A stretch of DNA of 64,000 nt from Aspidiotus rigidus (taxonomy: Eukaryota; Arthropoda; Insecta; Hemiptera; Diaspididae), in assembly GCA_035079385.1 (NCBI GenBank), contig JAVHKY010000026.1, positions 372,001 through 436,000 of the forward strand, in the 5' to 3' direction. The notes beneath the pieces are model-generated. The model was not told the DNA's origin and ran no database searches. It worked only from the letters and a program-made list of their open reading frames with translations. Below are positions 1 through 11,203 of this stretch, piece after piece. A program made the translations under genes and the position numbers. The stretch's first letter is position 1; every line of letters starts with the position of its first letter.

Positions 1-570
1 GAAATTTATTAGACCATTATATTTATGAGCATTATACGGTCCAGCGACAGCCGCATTAATTGTAATTACCGACTGCGGTATACGAGTATACCTCGGAAAG
101 TTGCAATTACGTCACCTGATTTTATGTGCGAGGTTCTGGGGAGTTTCATTTTAGTCAACGATGGCGAAAATAACTGATGGATTTTATTGTCGAAGCTCCG
201 AGAAAATCGACGTCCAGTTTGCAACAGAATGTGAGAAATACCTTTTACAGGCGTGCGGGCAACTTTTGCATGAGGTTGAAAGAGGAAAGTTCAAAAGTCT
301 CTTTCAAAGAATCCTTGGGTTTATGTGAAAGATGATGAATTCTATCTGTCGATTTTTTACGTTCTTTAAGTTCTAAATGTCTCCTTTCAATCGTCATGAT
401 ATCAACCAAAACTCGAAGAAATGATTATCATATTTTATCATTTAGTCGACATTATTTCTTTTACCAAAAAACAATAAAAACTCGTAGCTCCCGGAGTTCC
501 ATCCATGGCCTATGTTGGTTGAGGCGAGCCCCCCTGGATAATCGTTTACGATCAATTATTCGGTCGAATA
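1..570. other. No gene recognised
   Basis: I see no conserved coding region, RNA gene or clear repeat here. Plus-strand reading frames are short and look random. Family A begins directly after this stretch. Confidence 0.5.
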
Positions 571-1167
571 GCTGTATTGAAAAAATCTCACGTGTACAAT
601 TTTACTTTATTAGTCAACTCACAAGAATACTTTCGGGAGCTACTCCATAATCAGTTGTATCCCTACTGAAGAAAAGAAGAAAGTGACGCACCCTTCCTTG
701 ACATTTTTCATATCGTAAAACAAAAGAGCTGAAGTCAAACAAACACACCTTGGAATCCCCATTCTCTTGCACCGAGATGATAATCATCTGAAATCATTTC
801 GAATGTAATGGGGTGTATGTAAGTAGTGCACCGGAAATTTAAAAAATTCAAGTACTTGATATTGTGGATAGCAGTTGTATTGAAAAAATCTCACGTGCAC
901 AGTTTTACTTTATTAGTCAACTCACAAGAATACTTTCGGGAGCTACTCCATCATCATTTGTATCCCTACTGAAGAAAAGAAGATAGTGACGCACCCTACC
1001 TGGACATTTTTGATATCGTGAAACAAAAGAGCTTAAGTCAAACAAACACACCTTGGAATCCCCATTCTCTTGCACCGAGATGATAATCATCTGAAATCAT
1101 TTTGAATGTAATGAGGTGTAAGTAGTGCACCGGAAATTTAAAAAATTCAAATTCTTGATAATGTGGA
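571..1167 (+). repeat. Tandem duplication, two ~300-bp units of family A
   Basis: Two adjacent units (about 571-872 and 873-1167) align almost end to end. Both begin with TGTATTGAAAAAATCTCACG, carry ACAAGAATACTTTCGGGAGC, CACCTTGGAATCCCCATTC and TGATAATCATCTGAAATCAT, and finish with GTAAGTAGTGCACCGG followed by an A-rich stretch. Differences are scattered substitutions plus a few small indels, so the duplication looks fairly recent. The unit has no coding potential. It belongs to the wider family A found at 1.2-2.2, 7.4-8.6, 38.2-40.1, 45.0-47.6 and 51.5-53.5 kb. Confidence 0.85.
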
Positions 1168-2170
1168 TATTGTAAAACAATTGCGAACTATTCTGTTCCT
1201 CTCAATGAGATATATTTGGCCAGCCGATATACAGTGAAGAAAAAGACCTGTCTAGTATGGCAAAGGAAACCAAACTTTAGTGACTAATCGAGGCCTGGTA
1301 ACTGAAGTCAAATAAGGACACTGTGAATCCCCATATTCTCGTACAGAAACGATAATCAACTGAAATCATTTCGAGTGTAATGATGTGTAAGTAGTGCACT
1401 GTATATTTAAAAAAACTTGAAGTGTACTAACAGTTCTACTTAATTATTATGTAGTTAACTTACAAGAGTACTTTTGTTTGTTATTCCATCATCGGTTACA
1501 TCGCTGATGGTGAACATGGCCATAGAGATTGATCCTTACAGTATGACCAGGTCATCTTATTGGCTACAACAATGCTACGTTTCCATTGGTTAGTAGATTT
1601 GCTTTCGTCGTATTGGTCATTTCTGTTCTTTCTTTCGCTTTCAATCACCAAGCCGAATAATCTCTCGCTGTCAAACGTGATTGTAGAGGTTGAGAGGCTG
1701 GCTTTTCTCCTGATCTTCACAACCTCCATATTTTGTTCCCAAAGTTTTCTTCTTTTTATACGTTTTTCTACATATATGACTTCAAATATTCCTTCAATAT
1801 TCGCGAGTGGACCCGAAAGAGTCGCCCTCTACATTCACTATAGCGGCCATTTGTGGGAGGTGCACCAAAAGGTGACGTTTCAGATAATTGGTGAAATTTT
1901 TATTTTCATGAGTTTCATATTATTCTACTAGTCGAGAGAGACAGAAAAGGTCATTACAAATGGTACTTTTTTTCAGTATTAAGAGAGATACAGCAAGTTT
2001 GAAATGACATACGCTCTTATGTAATCACCTCCTAGTACAACACCTCTAGCGCTCCTCGCGGAACGTCCATTCGCGAATTGGGCTGCTCTTCATTGCTTTG
2101 CTTACCAAGCAGTGACTTCCCATCTTCTCTAGCCCTTGATTTCTCAGGATATTACACTTCTCCTCCTCCA
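1168..2170 (+). repeat. Family A dispersed repeat, copy 1
   Basis: This stretch is a diverged third unit of family A followed by its downstream part. It matches about 7425-8640 base by base over long runs. Shared blocks include GACCTGTCTAGTATGGCAAAG, GTGTAAGTAGTGCACTG, TTGGCTACAACAATGCTACG and CTTCTCTAGCCCTTGATTTC. The two copies differ mainly by separate insertions: 1799-2078 here and 7645-8148 in the other. The reading frames inside (such as one at 1560-1931) are not conserved between copies, so I treat the family as non-coding. Confidence 0.8.
1799..2078. mobile_element. Putative 280-bp MITE inside family A
   Basis: Compared with the paralogous copy near 8570, this ~280-bp block is extra: the flanks TCCTTCAA and GCTGCTCTTCATTGCTTTG are nearly continuous there. 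Its ends are imperfect inverted repeats, ATTCGCGAGTGGAC on the left and GTCCATTCGCGAAT on the right, with one mismatch in 14. No clean target duplication can be read, so the superfamily is open. A deletion in the other copy is the alternative, but the matched termini favour insertion. Confidence 0.5.
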
Positions 2171-5100
2171 TCATTGTCATGAGAAAAAGCAATGAATTGC
2201 AAAGGCTCAGAAGAGGATTGCAAATTCCAATCGGTACTCGTCATGAAAAGCAGAAGTCGCACAGTCCTTCCTTTCTTCCTTCATATCTAAAAGCAACACT
2301 GGCCGTTGGAATTCGCCTTTCCAACGTAACGAGTGTTTAAAACTCTGATAAAACTTAAGACGAAGTTCCTACAGCCTCTTTCGATACCCTTTTATTCGAC
2401 GAACTTCTAATTCCCATCCCCTTTACGACCTGATCACTTCTCCTTCTAAATTCGAAAACGAGAAGATTTTATCATCTCCAGAAATCGCGGGAGCGTGCGT
2501 TAATATCGCGTATCATTTGTCGTACTTAACGTAATCGAATCGTTTGCACGCATCGGTATCTCCGAGTCGGGCAGTTGTGCGAGTATACTCGAGAATCTGT
2601 GCGGACGGACGGAGGTCCGCGACATTGACGAGTATCTTCGAGGAGGAGAGCGTAACGAAATCCGCGACGTAATTATTTCACCAATTTAATCCGAATAGGG
2701 AGTGTATAACGCGTCATTCCGGTAAAGAACAGTATTTTTGAGGAAAGAAGGAAAAAAATCGATCCACAAAAGGGAGACAAGGCTGCATCGGTCGATCGGT
2801 CCTCTATAGTTCTCGTTCTCGAATTACTTATTATTAACACTTGGCTTACTGGCATGAAAGAATATATACGCGACGGACCAGCGCTCCGCCGGCATCGGAC
2901 GCGCGTAGTTATGTATAAGCTCGGCAACAATACACGCGGTGCCCCTGCATTCGCGTTTGAGAGATTTCTATTCATGCTTACGAATGTAAATTGATCGATT
3001 TTGATTGGTATTGAATACGTGGCTGGTATTTCGAGAGGAGCGAAAAACTGTCAGTACCGTGTCCTAATTCAATTGTGCCCATTTTCTGCGCTCCGCCGCA
3101 CGGTAAAGTTAGCCGAGCACCCAATTATGGGGCTGGTCCGCCCTATATCGAGTATTATTTATTTGTAATAATGGTGAAACGTATGATATGTGTACGCGTG
3201 TATCAAAGAAGCTGTAGTGTGTACATATTATAAAGTCTGCATGACGATGCTGCTTGTCCTGAAACCTGGTCCCTCTTTACCTTTGCACGTACACAGGATC
3301 GATACGAATACGAGATCTCGCAGAGGAATGAATGGTAAATCGAGCAGCAGATCAGATTGATACGGTTTTAAAGCAACGTATAAAGAATTACACGATAAAA
3401 GAGGCTTACTCGAGCACCTTACCTCCTCAATAGCTGTGTGCGATCGCTTTCGATAATGATGTACATAAAAAGTTTTTATATTCGCCTGCATTACGATCCG
3501 TTTTCTTCTGCATAATGTCATAAATTCCGTCTAGCGTTGTAAATAACGGTGGTTATCGACTGATTACTCACAAATTTTCACGATGACTCGGATGATGACG
3601 GACCAGTGTTCGTGATTGAATGATTCATAATTATGGATTGATTCGAATCCAGTCTTTTGGATTCTTCGTCCTTTTAGTCATCTTGGTTAAATTTTTTGGT
3701 AGAATTCCGGACGCTATGTATTGCGGTCACAGATAGCTTTCAAATTGTCAGTATGCACGCTAACTTTTAATCGAGAAGAGACGCGGAAGAAGGAATGGAA
3801 TTTCGTATTTATAACGACGACGCAGTCACTTACTCAAACATATGTAGAATATTTTTAATCGAAAATTTTCTCGTAATAGCTTTATCAATTTGGTCGGGAC
3901 TTTGATGGTTAAAATATTGCTTGATTGTAATCATTCTGTGTGAAAATGAGAGGCGGAAAGCAAGAATACGGGATCAGCGCGGAGGGACAATAAATTACGA
4001 TGCGAGCTTTCACTATATGTTGATTGAATAGTGCAGAAAATCTACTTTATAGTTGAGTGTGGAGATGTGGTGATTTGATAGCCATCGTTCTAGGCCTAAG
4101 TCTCGAAACGGGCTCAAGCCTCTAATTTATGGTCTATTCTTTATCTACGACTATTCATCTAGCGCTAACGAGAATTCTGTCTACGGTCAATTTTGTCCTC
4201 ATATTTTTGCTGGCTCAGCTTCACCTGATTCGGTCTTCATCTGCTGAAGAATATTTGGGAGGCGCTCTCTTCGATTCTCCCATCGCAGATGTGATATTTG
4301 AAATTCGTAAATGGAGACAATCGAAAAGAACGAAATTTCGAATTCGAGGATCAGTTGCTTAATAATTGTAGCGGTTCACCTTTGGGAAATCCAGAATCGA
4401 AACCTGTCTACCATATAATGAACAGAAACACGAGCTCGATTTTTGATACGATATTAAGTACCATATCGGTGAACTAGACTGTTTTTCTGGACCCCCAAAA
4501 GCGAGAGCGCTTAACGTCTATTGCTGCTGTCACTGGGAGAAGAATTGTCAACCTACGCCGTCAGTGTGTAAGGTATATTTCGAATTACAGACGTCTTTAT
4601 TGAAGGTCCACCGATGTGTCCCATTTGTTGTTCGCGCACCGGGTGGACAATTTCACTTTTTACGATGTCCCCGATATTCGATATGTCACATTCGTATCGA
4701 GCACTTTCGACGAAAAGATTGCTTCTTCTATAATAATCTCCTACACAGGTTTCCGTCTGCATCATTCTCGTAAAATATATATATTTTTGGAATGATTCTC
4801 CGGATAAGCCGTTTCGCACGTTGTTATCACGCACCGACCATGCCGAATACAATAATTTGTCACTGAAACGTACTTGCGTACAGTTAACGTTTTTTTTTTT
4901 GTGTGTGTAATGTAATTGTCGCGTCGGATGCCGTATTATTTATTTCTTTCCAACTTTTCTCGTTTCTACAGTGAAAAAGAAAGCTAAACAAGGCAAAAAT
5001 CTCATTATAAACTTGTTCGCTTAGATCGCGATTATTTATCATAATTTATTTTATTAAGATACAATATACGGAAATGAAAGAATTTGCGAGTGTTTTTTGG

Positions 5101-5420
5101 TGGAACTATCTCTCACGGACCTTGGAACAGGCGTGAAAAGAGAGAAGAATTAAGAGGGGAATTTGAGGCTGGTAAAGTGATTCGTCTGTAATGATTTGAT
5201 GGCATAATATGGAATTCTTTTCTGTGATTTGTATCCTTAGCACCATGGTGTTGGGAATTTCATCCCTCGATCGATTTATGTCGAGCCCCTCCTGTGGCTG
5301 TAAATCGTCTTAGCCTAATCTGGTGTGGCTGGATAAACATCCTCCCCTTCTTCGGCTGATGTATTAACCTGGTATATCATTGTAGTATTACTGATACATG
5401 ATTTTGGGAAGACCACATTA
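2171..5420. other. No gene recognised
   Basis: This 3.2 kb of AT-rich but CpG-containing sequence has no recognisable protein, RNA gene or repeat shared with the rest of the window. Several frames of about 60-100 codons on both strands lack family motifs and are best taken as chance. A short T-run followed by (GT)n lies near 4890-4910. Confidence 0.5.
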
Positions 5421-6211
5421 CTGGAGGCAGGGCCGGATTTAGGGGAGGGGGTCTTATTTTTCCTCTCATATCACAATTTCATAGAATACCCATAACTTGG
5501 AACCTTGCACAAATAAAATTATGTACTTCTTTTTTTCAACTACTTTCTTTCCAATTTTAAAATGGGCAAAAATTGATAAGAAAGGGGGCGGGTCAAAATT
5601 TTGATTTGGAAAAATGTTGAGGGGGGCCTCCACATAACTTGGGTTGAGGCCTTGCACAAATAACATTATCTACTTCTTTCTTTCCAATTTTGCTGAGCAA
5701 AAATTGATGAGAGACGAGGGGGTCAAAATTTTGATTTGGAAAAATGTTGAGGGGAGCCTCCACGTAACTTGGGACGTTGCACAAATAAAATTATCTACTT
5801 TCGTCTTTCAACTACTTTCTTTCCAACTTTAAAGTGGGCAAAAATTGATAAGAGAGGAGGAGGGGATCAAAATTTTGATTTGGAGAAATGTTGTGGGGGG
5901 CCTCCACATAACTTGGGTTGGGACCTTGCACAAATAACATTATCTACTTCTTTCTTTCAACTACTTCAAGTGGGAAAAAATTGATAAGAGTGGAAGATGG
6001 TCAAACTTTTGATTCAGAGAAATGTTGAGGGGCCTCCACATAACTTGGGACCTTGTACAAATAAAATCATCTACTTCTTTCTTTCCAATTTTAAAGTGGG
6101 CAGAAATTGATGAGAGAGGCTCAAAATCTTGATTCGGAGAAATGTTGAGGGGGGGCCTCCACAAAACTTGGGACCCCCTTATTGAAAATCCTAAATCCGG
6201 CCCTCCTGGAG
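5421..6211. mobile_element. hAT-like non-autonomous element with minisatellite core
   Basis: The ends are a perfect inverted repeat, GGGCCGGATTTAGG at 5430-5443 and CCTAAATCCGGCCC at 6190-6203. They are flanked by a direct CTGGAG (5421-5426 and 6206-6211) that is probably the core of a target duplication. Termini of the CAGGGCC type are common in non-autonomous hAT elements, so hAT is an inference from the termini. There is no transposase. Nearly the whole interior is a tandem array, described separately. Confidence 0.6.
5491..6165 (+). repeat. Five-unit minisatellite, ~120-150-bp units
   Basis: Units start at about 5491, 5638, 5767, 5911 and 6043. Each runs AACTTGG..., CCTTGCACAAATAA, a TTATCTACTTCTTTC pyrimidine block, GGGCAAAAATTGAT, GGTCAAAATTTTGATT, AAATGTTGAGGGG and GCCTCCACAT. 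A sixth start (AACTTGGGACCCC) at 6166 breaks off into the element end. Unit lengths vary through internal pyrimidine-block deletions. Overlapping frames on both strands are by-products of the array. Confidence 0.9.
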
Positions 6212-6564
6212 TAGAGGATGGGGTAGGCTTACTTAATCAATTGTCCCGTCATCTTATAAAAACTTCCTCCGCCCCAATTGTCGCACGAGAAAGATTCTAG
6301 AGTCTTGCAAAAGCACTTCTTGTCCCAAGAGCTGATAAGAGACACAAAACATCTTTAGTGTAGTCATACCAAAATTTTGGGAGGTGTTGTAGCGGAAAGT
6401 TTTCTCTTTTTCAGTCTCCCAACTCTCGCCTTTTCTTGCAAGAAACGTTTCTGAATGTGGAAGATGAACTAAACGTGTCCTTATGGATGCTAGCGAACTT
6501 ATGCCTTTGATTTATAATCGAAACCTATTGTTTAGTCCCAATTGATATGTGTATAATTTTCTTA

Positions 6565-6590
6565 TTTTTCCTTTGTTACAGGTAAGTCTT
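6565..6590 (+). promoter_or_regulatory. Candidate recursive-splicing ratchet site (6581|6582)
   Basis: The sequence reads CTTATTTTTCCTTTGTTACAG followed directly by GTAAGTCTTGG. A pyrimidine-rich tract and consensus 3' splice site therefore abut a near-perfect 5' splice site with no exon between. This is the known architecture of zero-length recursive splice sites in long insect introns. Whether it is used is unknown. It lies in a repeat and has homologues at 50758 and 60295. Confidence 0.4.
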
Positions 6591-7269
6591 GGTGCAGTCG
6601 TTTGCCATTTTCAACAATTGGATACATATAAGACTCCTTTATGTTTATTGAAGAATTTTGCGTTAAACTATGGGTAAAAGTAATGATCTAAAATTCGATC
6701 TTAGGATAGTACGGTACGTATTTTTCGTTTTATTTTGTGAGGAAGTTCCAAATTTAAAGCAGACGAGAAATTTTCGAAAATTCCAATCGAGTGAACAATG
6801 AATTGAAGCAACATGGGAAGAGAACTTCACTCAGAGGTTGATCAAATTTCTTCCTTTTCCTCTATCAAGTTTACCTGGGAGTTACAAGAGGGAATGAGGG
6901 ATGTTTCAACGTTGGGGCCTGGGATTCTCGGAGGTTTCGGATTGATAAAGGAATCAGGCGAAAGGAAAAGATGAGAGAGCTCGCTGGTGGCGGATCCTAC
7001 CCCTGGCCCTATTTGGCTCTTGAATATCATACTTGTGTACAGTCTTGCCCCTCAGAGTAGTTCGACCATTTTCCTTTTTTTGGCAAAATATACACTTAAT
7101 ATTCCAGCCTTATGTCTTTCTTTTCTTGCATATTTTCCAACCCCGATAATTGCAAAAGAACGACCCTCTAGTTCAGCTAGAGAATTCCCCATTGATCCAG
7201 GAAAATCAAAGACGAGTCAGGGAAAAGTCACGGGGAAATCAAAGAAAATTTGTTTCCTTGAAATTGTGT

Positions 7270-7417
7270 AGGGCCGTAGCCAGGGGACGAAAGGGGCATT
7301 GCCCCCTCCCCCCAGCGTTATGCTTTGGCCCCCCTAAACAAATTCCTCCCCCTTGAAATTTCATATGCCGCCCCCCCCCCCCCCCCCCCCGAAAGAACGT
7401 TCCCTACTACGGGCCTG
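7270..7417. mobile_element. Short hAT-like element with C20 tract
   Basis: This block interrupts the D-A junction. Its left end is AGGGCCGTAGCCAGGG and its right end, read inward, is CAGGCCCGTAGTAGGG, an imperfect terminal inverted repeat of about 16 bp of the kind seen in degenerate hAT-type MITEs. The interior is C-rich and includes an uninterrupted run of 20 C at 7371-7390. No target duplication is clear, and the class assignment rests only on the termini. Confidence 0.45.
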
Positions 7418-7636
7418 ATATTTTGGTTATCATAAAACAATTGCTAACAATTCTGTTCCTTCCAATGAGATATATTTAGCCACCCGCTGTACAGTGAAGA
7501 AAACGACCTGTCTAGTATGGCAAAGGAAACCAAACATTGGTGACTAATCGAGGCCTAGTAGCTGAAGTCAAATAATGACACCCTGAATCCATATACTCTC
7601 GTACAGAAACTAAAATAATCTGAAATCATTTTGAGT

Positions 7637-8156
7637 GTAATGAGTAGGGCAAGTAAAAATATTTTTCACATATTTTTTTCGCTACTAGTTATGCCTAAAT
7701 AGTTCGAAAATCATCCGTTTCAGCATACCTTGGGTACCCCATTGAAATTTGATAGCACATATTTTTACATATTTTGTGGAAAAAAAATATTTTCACATAT
7801 TTTCCATGTTTTCCTTAAAAGCTAATTTTAACTCGATTTCTCGCAACTTATTGTGAAATTTTGAACATTTTTAGAGGTAATAGGCAAGGTTTTTTGTTCA
7901 ACAACCATGTGTTCATCAACTGCAATCAAAGTCCTTTTTAATATTTCTTTTATTAAATTGATTTTTAGAATTTTTTGTACTCAAAATGACGTACTATTGT
8001 CATATTTCTTTTATTTAATTGATTTTTAGAATTTTTTGTACTCAAATTGACGTTTTCTTTAAAAAAAATCATTAGCACATATTTCCACATATTTTGAGAT
8101 TAAAAAAACATTTTTCGGACGGATAAAAAAATATTTTTACTTGCCCTAGTAATGAG
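7637..8156. mobile_element. 504-bp hAT-like MITE with 8-bp TSD
   Basis: The element spans 7645-8148. Its termini are a perfect 22-bp inverted repeat beginning TAGGGCAAGTAAAAATAT. It is flanked by the identical 8-mer GTAATGAG at 7637-7644 and 8149-8156, and removing element plus one copy restores the family A sequence seen at 1380. An 8-bp duplication with a (T/C)AGGG terminus is diagnostic of the hAT superfamily. No transposase is present. The interior is AT-rich with repeated CACATATTTT words and a 61-bp-period direct repeat (7941-7991 and 8002-8052). Confidence 0.93.
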
Positions 8157-8685
8157 GTGTAAGTAGTGCACTGGATATTTAAAAACATTTCAAGTGCACA
8201 GTTCCACTTTATTATTAGTTAGCTTACAAGAGTACTTTAGGTTGTTACTCCCTCATCGGTTACATCGCTACTGGAGAACACGGCCGTAGAAATTGATCCT
8301 TATAGTATAATCAGGTCATCTTATTGGCTACAACAATGCTACGTTTCTATTGGTTAGCAGATTTGCTGTCAATTTCTTGGTCGTTTCTGTTCTTCCTTTC
8401 GCTTCCAATCATCAAACCGAGTAATCTCTCGCTCTCAAAGTTGATTTTATAGTTTAAGAGGCTGGCTTTTCTCCTCTTGGTCTTCGCAAGCTCTACATTT
8501 TGTTCCCAGAGTTTTCTTCTTTTTATACGTTTTTCTACGTATATGACTTCAAATATTCCTTCAACCTTAAGCTGCTCTTCATTGCTTTGTTTACCAAGCA
8601 GTGATTTCCCATCTTCTCTAGCCCTTGATTTCTCATATTCCTTTTTCCTGATGTTGAATTTTCTCCCAATTTAATCAATGTATAC

Positions 8686-9054
8686 TTAAGTTCTTCTTGT
8701 TCTTCTCTTTCGTCTGGTCGTTGGGTTGTTATGTATGCCCACTCTCACGTTGTAACCACTAACATAGTTTGTGTACTTTCCTATGTAAAGCATTGAACCA
8801 GAGTTCTCAAGGTTCTTCTCAGCCTCGCCTCTGAAGTAGCCGTCGCTACTGCGATCTGCTGTACTATCTCGATATCTTTCATTGTTCTTCAGGACAGGAA
8901 TTGCTTGGTAGCAGTCGTTCTGAATTACCGTTAACTTGTACTTCGAGTGGTGATAGGAGTCCCTTGGGATGATGGTGTCGGTGTGTGTTGACGTCCTGCG
9001 GATTTTGCATTCTCTCCTCTTACTCTCCAGTGGTGAAAGATTTGATCGATTCAC
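8686..9054 (-). pseudogene. Penelope-like element RT fragment
   Basis: An open frame of 122 codons on the minus strand contains RRTSTHTDTIIPRDSYHHSKYK near residue 19. This resembles the conserved YRKPT.TD..I...S.HP..HK stretch that follows the RT domain of Penelope-like retroelements. The catalytic RT boxes are absent, and the rest of the frame, ending in an RK-rich tail, is not recognisable. It abuts a family A copy. I regard it as a short dead fragment; a related domain from another retroelement is possible. Confidence 0.45.
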
Positions 9055-11188
9055 GCAATATCTTGGTGACTGTATACTTTAACTCGGTACACATGCACAT
9101 GAAAATTTTTCCGCGACCAACCAGAAGAGGCGTCCGATCTTTTTCGCAACTTTCTCACTCCACGTTGGGAAAAGTTCACGCGAATTCGCGTAATCATGGT
9201 GTGCGCATGTGGTCGCGGAACAATAATTTATGAAAATTATATTCAAACGGTGTGCGAGAGCGTATAGTTTTTATTTTTCTTACGCTGTAAGGTTTGATGA
9301 TAATACGCGAGCCGGCCGCGTCTACAACATGCAGAATGTGTACACTTTTTCTCATATTATTAAAATTTCGCCCGACGTTCTACATCATTTTCCCGAGAAT
9401 TGATGACGATTTTTATTTCTTGCGGATTGTAACTGTATACCTTGCGACTCTCGCCCGCTCGCGGCAGAGAAGGCTAAAACATCCGTTGCGTTAGTTGTAA
9501 TAAAATACGAAATTATGGCAATCTAGTACGGTAGTCGAGCGAGTAGGGGAAAAAAATTCTACGTGGACTCAAGAAAAAAAAAATAATTATAATTCGGAAA
9601 GAAACTTGTACACCAGCCTACTCCAGTTGACGCTCTGACATTTTCTAAACGCGGAAATCGTACACCTTTCCAGCACTGACTGCATGGTCCGTACAGCATC
9701 CTCGTCGTTGATTTCGCGCGAGTCTTTTCGTCCCACAGCGTGTTAAAATTTACGCATTTATTTGTTTTTATGACCCCTACGACTCGGTTCCGGCTGAATA
9801 TTTTCTAGAATTAAAAAAAAAAAAAAAAAGAAAGAATTGCATCGTGTGCTCGTTTTGTATACAGCATCAGCGTTAAGAGATTAAGATAAGTCGTATAGAA
9901 ATGGAGGACGAGGATGGAAAGAAAGAGAAAAAAAAGTTAATTCGTCGGATTTTAAAATGTTTCAGTACTGCCCGCGATTATAAAAAATGTCTCTTCACTT
10001 TAGTGGACACGTCATACGTAACGTTTGATTAGCTTTTTGTTTTTTTCTCTCATTCGGAGGATATCGCGTCCTAAATTAACGACAGCGAGAAAATTCCAAT
10101 CCGGTAATTACCATCGTGTCAGGCGATGGCACTGAACTCTACTCGAGCTGCGCGCCTATTCGTTTTAATATAGTTGACGAGAATGTTTCCAATATGTGAA
10201 AATGTATTCTCAATTTTGTGACGTCTATACGCGATCAAAGTCGACTCTCGAAAAAAAAAACTCTATAAAATCTGGTGGAATGTCTAGATGAGCGTGAAAG
10301 ATAATCCGTATTGATATACCCCGCTGCTGGGAAAAAGGTCCTTGTATACGTTGCACATTTAAACTTTAACGATTATGTAAGTTTGAATAACCGCGATATG
10401 TCTCTCAATTAAGTCGCTGTCTCGCAACGAAACTCGAGACCAAAATCATTCAAAATTCCGCGTGCCCTCCGGCGCAGGAGAATCTTCTTTTTCGAGAGCG
10501 AGAGCTGTACGAAGTATCCGAAAATCTGTATCGAAGAATAAAATGAAGATGCATACTGAGCTCTCTGCAGTCGGTACATGTATAACTTTTTCGATTAAAT
10601 GGCGAGTTAGAATTGTTTTAGCGCGATAAAATGACGATGGTACGTGTGCTCGGTACCAATTCGGTATGACGCGCGTGAACCAATAATGATTTTAATCAAC
10701 AAAATGCGGGAATGTGTGCGTGTGCAAGGGAAAAAGTATACCAACTTCTTATACGATTATATAGTTTTACGTATGTGCCACTGTATACCTTGTGTAAATA
10801 GAAGTGGCGATAAGAAGGGATTTTCTTCTCTTGGAAATCATTTTTATGAGGCCAAAGGGCATAGGAGAGAAGAAAAAAAAGATGTTTTGCATAGTTTTAG
10901 AAGAAAACTCGAGAAGAAAGTTGTTACGACTATACGATTGTGGAGTTATATTTTCGGAAATATGATACGACTCAAATGTATACTTCGCGGAAGATCGAGA
11001 AAGAGATTGAAATTCTCGGTAATTTACCCAGATAACGAGTTACGAATCCTAAATACGTCCAGGAAAGCACTTTTACTATCATCTTCGCGCGTTTACAACC
11101 AGCGAATAAAATGATTATGGATTGAAGAACAAGGAAATGAGGAAAGGGAACAATTAGGACGTCGACAATATCATTTTCCTGAGTTAAT
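9055..11188. other. No gene recognised
   Basis: This is CpG-containing, AT-rich single-copy-looking DNA with short A/T homopolymers, including A16 near 9814. One plus-strand frame (ATG near 10686 to 11112, about 142 codons, Lys/Arg-rich) is the longest non-repeat frame around. It has no recognisable domain or splice context, so I do not call it a gene. Confidence 0.5.
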
Positions 11189-11203
11189 AATACAAAAACC
11201 AAT
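11189..11203. repeat. 15-bp target-site duplication, 3' side of R1-like LINE
   Basis: AATACAAAAACCAAT here is identical to 13742-13756. The two copies precisely bracket the retrotransposon, and the variable-length A-rich duplication is typical of target-primed reverse transcription. Confidence 0.85.

Larger units (their letters stand above)
6400..8640 (+). repeat. Family D+A dispersed repeat, copy 2
   Basis: The left part (family D, about 6400-7265) matches about 50585-51400 in order: an AGAAAC...GAAGATGAACTAAA block, GAACTTATGCCTTT, TTTGTTACAGGTAAGTCTTGG, GGATACAT..AAGACTCCTTTATG and CAGAGTAGTT.GACCA. It runs into family A (about 7425-8640), which matches 1168-2170. The D-A order is also seen at 50.6-53.5 kb, so D and A appear to be parts of one long non-coding element. 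The copy is interrupted by insertions at 7270-7417 and 7645-8148. Confidence 0.75.

Noticed and set aside
3640..3660. GATTCGAATCC, a possible tRNA T-loop/B box
   Set aside because: No matching acceptor stem, D-arm or anticodon arm could be placed around it. The same applies to ATTCGAATCC near 20125.
5491..6165. Regularly spaced repeats reminiscent of a CRISPR array
   Set aside because: The units are long (120-150 bp) and degenerate throughout with no unique spacers, and the context is eukaryotic. It is a minisatellite.
10644..11114. Open frame of about 150 codons on the plus strand
   Set aside because: It is Lys/Arg-rich with no recognisable domain, an opposing frame overlaps it, and there is no splice or promoter context. 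A frame of this length can arise by chance in 64 kb read in six frames.
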